Shown piece by piece: positions 5,400 through 5,750 of a DNA stretch of 5,750 bases; position 1 is the stretch's first letter; every line of letters begins with the position of its first letter. The position numbers and the translations under genes were made by a program. The notes beneath the pieces were generated by a model. The model saw nothing but the letters and a program-made list of their open reading frames with translations. It was not told where the DNA came from and made no database searches. The DNA comes from Anaerolineae bacterium (GTDB lineage Bacteria > Chloroflexota > Anaerolineae > Aggregatilineales > UBA3940), in assembly GCA_016926985.1 (NCBI GenBank), contig JAFGNO010000020.1, positions 1 through 5,750 on the forward strand. The letters are read 5' to 3'.

Positions 5400-5750
5400 A
5401 AAGCCAATACCTGCTCATAAATAGCCAGAGTTCGCATGGCGTTTTCTGTCCAGCTAAACCGGCTGGCCTGCTTAAAGCCTTCTGTACGCATTCTCTCTAC
5501 CAGATCGGTATCGGATAACACCCTCTGGAGACCATGCGCAATACTTTCCGGGTCATCCGGGTTGACATATTCCCCCGCCTCGCCAACCACTTCAGGTAAA
5601 GACGCCCGGTCTGATACCACTACCGGCGTGCCGCAGGCCATCGCCTCCAGCGGGGGAATCCCAAACCCCTCGTAATGTGAAGGCAGGCAGAACACGCTTG
5701 CACCGCTGTACAGGGCGGGCAGGTCATCAGCCTCAAGCTCGTGCAGCCAG
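5396..5750 (-). CDS. GT4-type glycosyltransferase, C-terminal part only (5' end outside window)
   Basis: The last 117 residues of a second glycosyltransferase; the reading frame stays open to the window edge, beginning WLHELEADDLPALYSGASV. The segment carries the donor-site EX7E motif EGFGIPPLE inside FCLPSHYEGFGIPPLEAMA, followed by CGTPVVVSDRASLPEVVGEAG and YVNPDDPESIAHGL. These are hallmark GT4 sequences, close in style to mannosyltransferase-like members. An internal GTG at 5695 could be mistaken for a start but lies inside the conserved domain. The stop codon overlaps the start of the next glycosyltransferase (ATGA, 5399-5396). Two adjacent coupled GT4 genes suggest the tail of a polysaccharide or glycolipid assembly operon coming from the right. 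Confidence 0.93.
   Translation of the reverse strand, partial: WLHELEADDLPALYSGASVFCLPSHYEGFGIPPLEAMACGTPVVVSDRASLPEVVGEAGEYVNPDDPESIAHGLQRVLSDTDLVERMRTEGFKQASRFSWTENAMRTLAIYEQVLAL

Noticed and set aside
5396..5695. Treating the GTG at 5695 as the start of a 99-residue protein
   Set aside because: The frame stays open to the window edge with clear GT4 sequence, so the GTG is an internal valine codon in a truncated gene.
1..5750. Mobile element, CRISPR array, defence system or RNA gene
   Set aside because: I saw no transposase, integrase, long terminal repeats, regularly spaced repeats, tRNA-like cloverleaf or rRNA-like stretch, and nearly all bases are covered by recognised genes.

Overview
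The window holds six protein-coding genes (five complete, one cut by the right edge), packed closely and mostly with housekeeping or cell-envelope roles. It contains no rRNA, tRNA, CRISPR array, transposase or integrase that I can see. Base composition looks moderately GC-rich by eye. The RqcH/NFACT protein, the DUF84 nucleotide phosphatase and the membrane M48 peptidase read most like Chloroflexota (Anaerolineae-type) proteins. That placement is an impression from family resemblance, not a measurement.

Left block (about 84-2392, all on the minus strand): transcription would run DUF84 inosine/xanthosine triphosphatase -> Ste24-like M48 membrane metalloprotease -> class I SAM-dependent methyltransferase. 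The gaps are 30 and 14 bases, so this is probably one operon. A perfect 7-bp-arm inverted repeat sits on the stop codon of the first gene. The methyltransferase ends abruptly and may have lost its last beta strand.

Centre (2393-4160): a 70-base divergent intergenic region separates the left operon from rqcH on the plus strand. It holds a perfect 6-3-6 dyad and weak promoter-like elements on both strands. The minus-strand promoter candidate is so close to the DUF84 ATG that the message could be leaderless. RqcH is complete (565 aa) and would act in C-terminal tailing of peptides stuck on split 50S ribosomal subunits.

Right block (4176-5750, minus strand): two GT4-type glycosyltransferases whose ends overlap by ATGA, with transcription entering from beyond the right edge. 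They look like the 3' end of a surface-polysaccharide or glycoconjugate operon. It converges on rqcH with a 15-base gap that carries a small hairpin.

As common themes, DUF84 phosphatase (nucleotide-pool cleaning), M48 protease (membrane-protein turnover) and RqcH (ribosome rescue) are all quality-control functions arranged around one divergent promoter. The glycosyltransferases appear to be a separate unit. I found no convincing new system. The observations most worth a second look are the two dyads, the possible leaderless start, the shortened methyltransferase and the Asp-to-Glu change at a functional RqcH motif.
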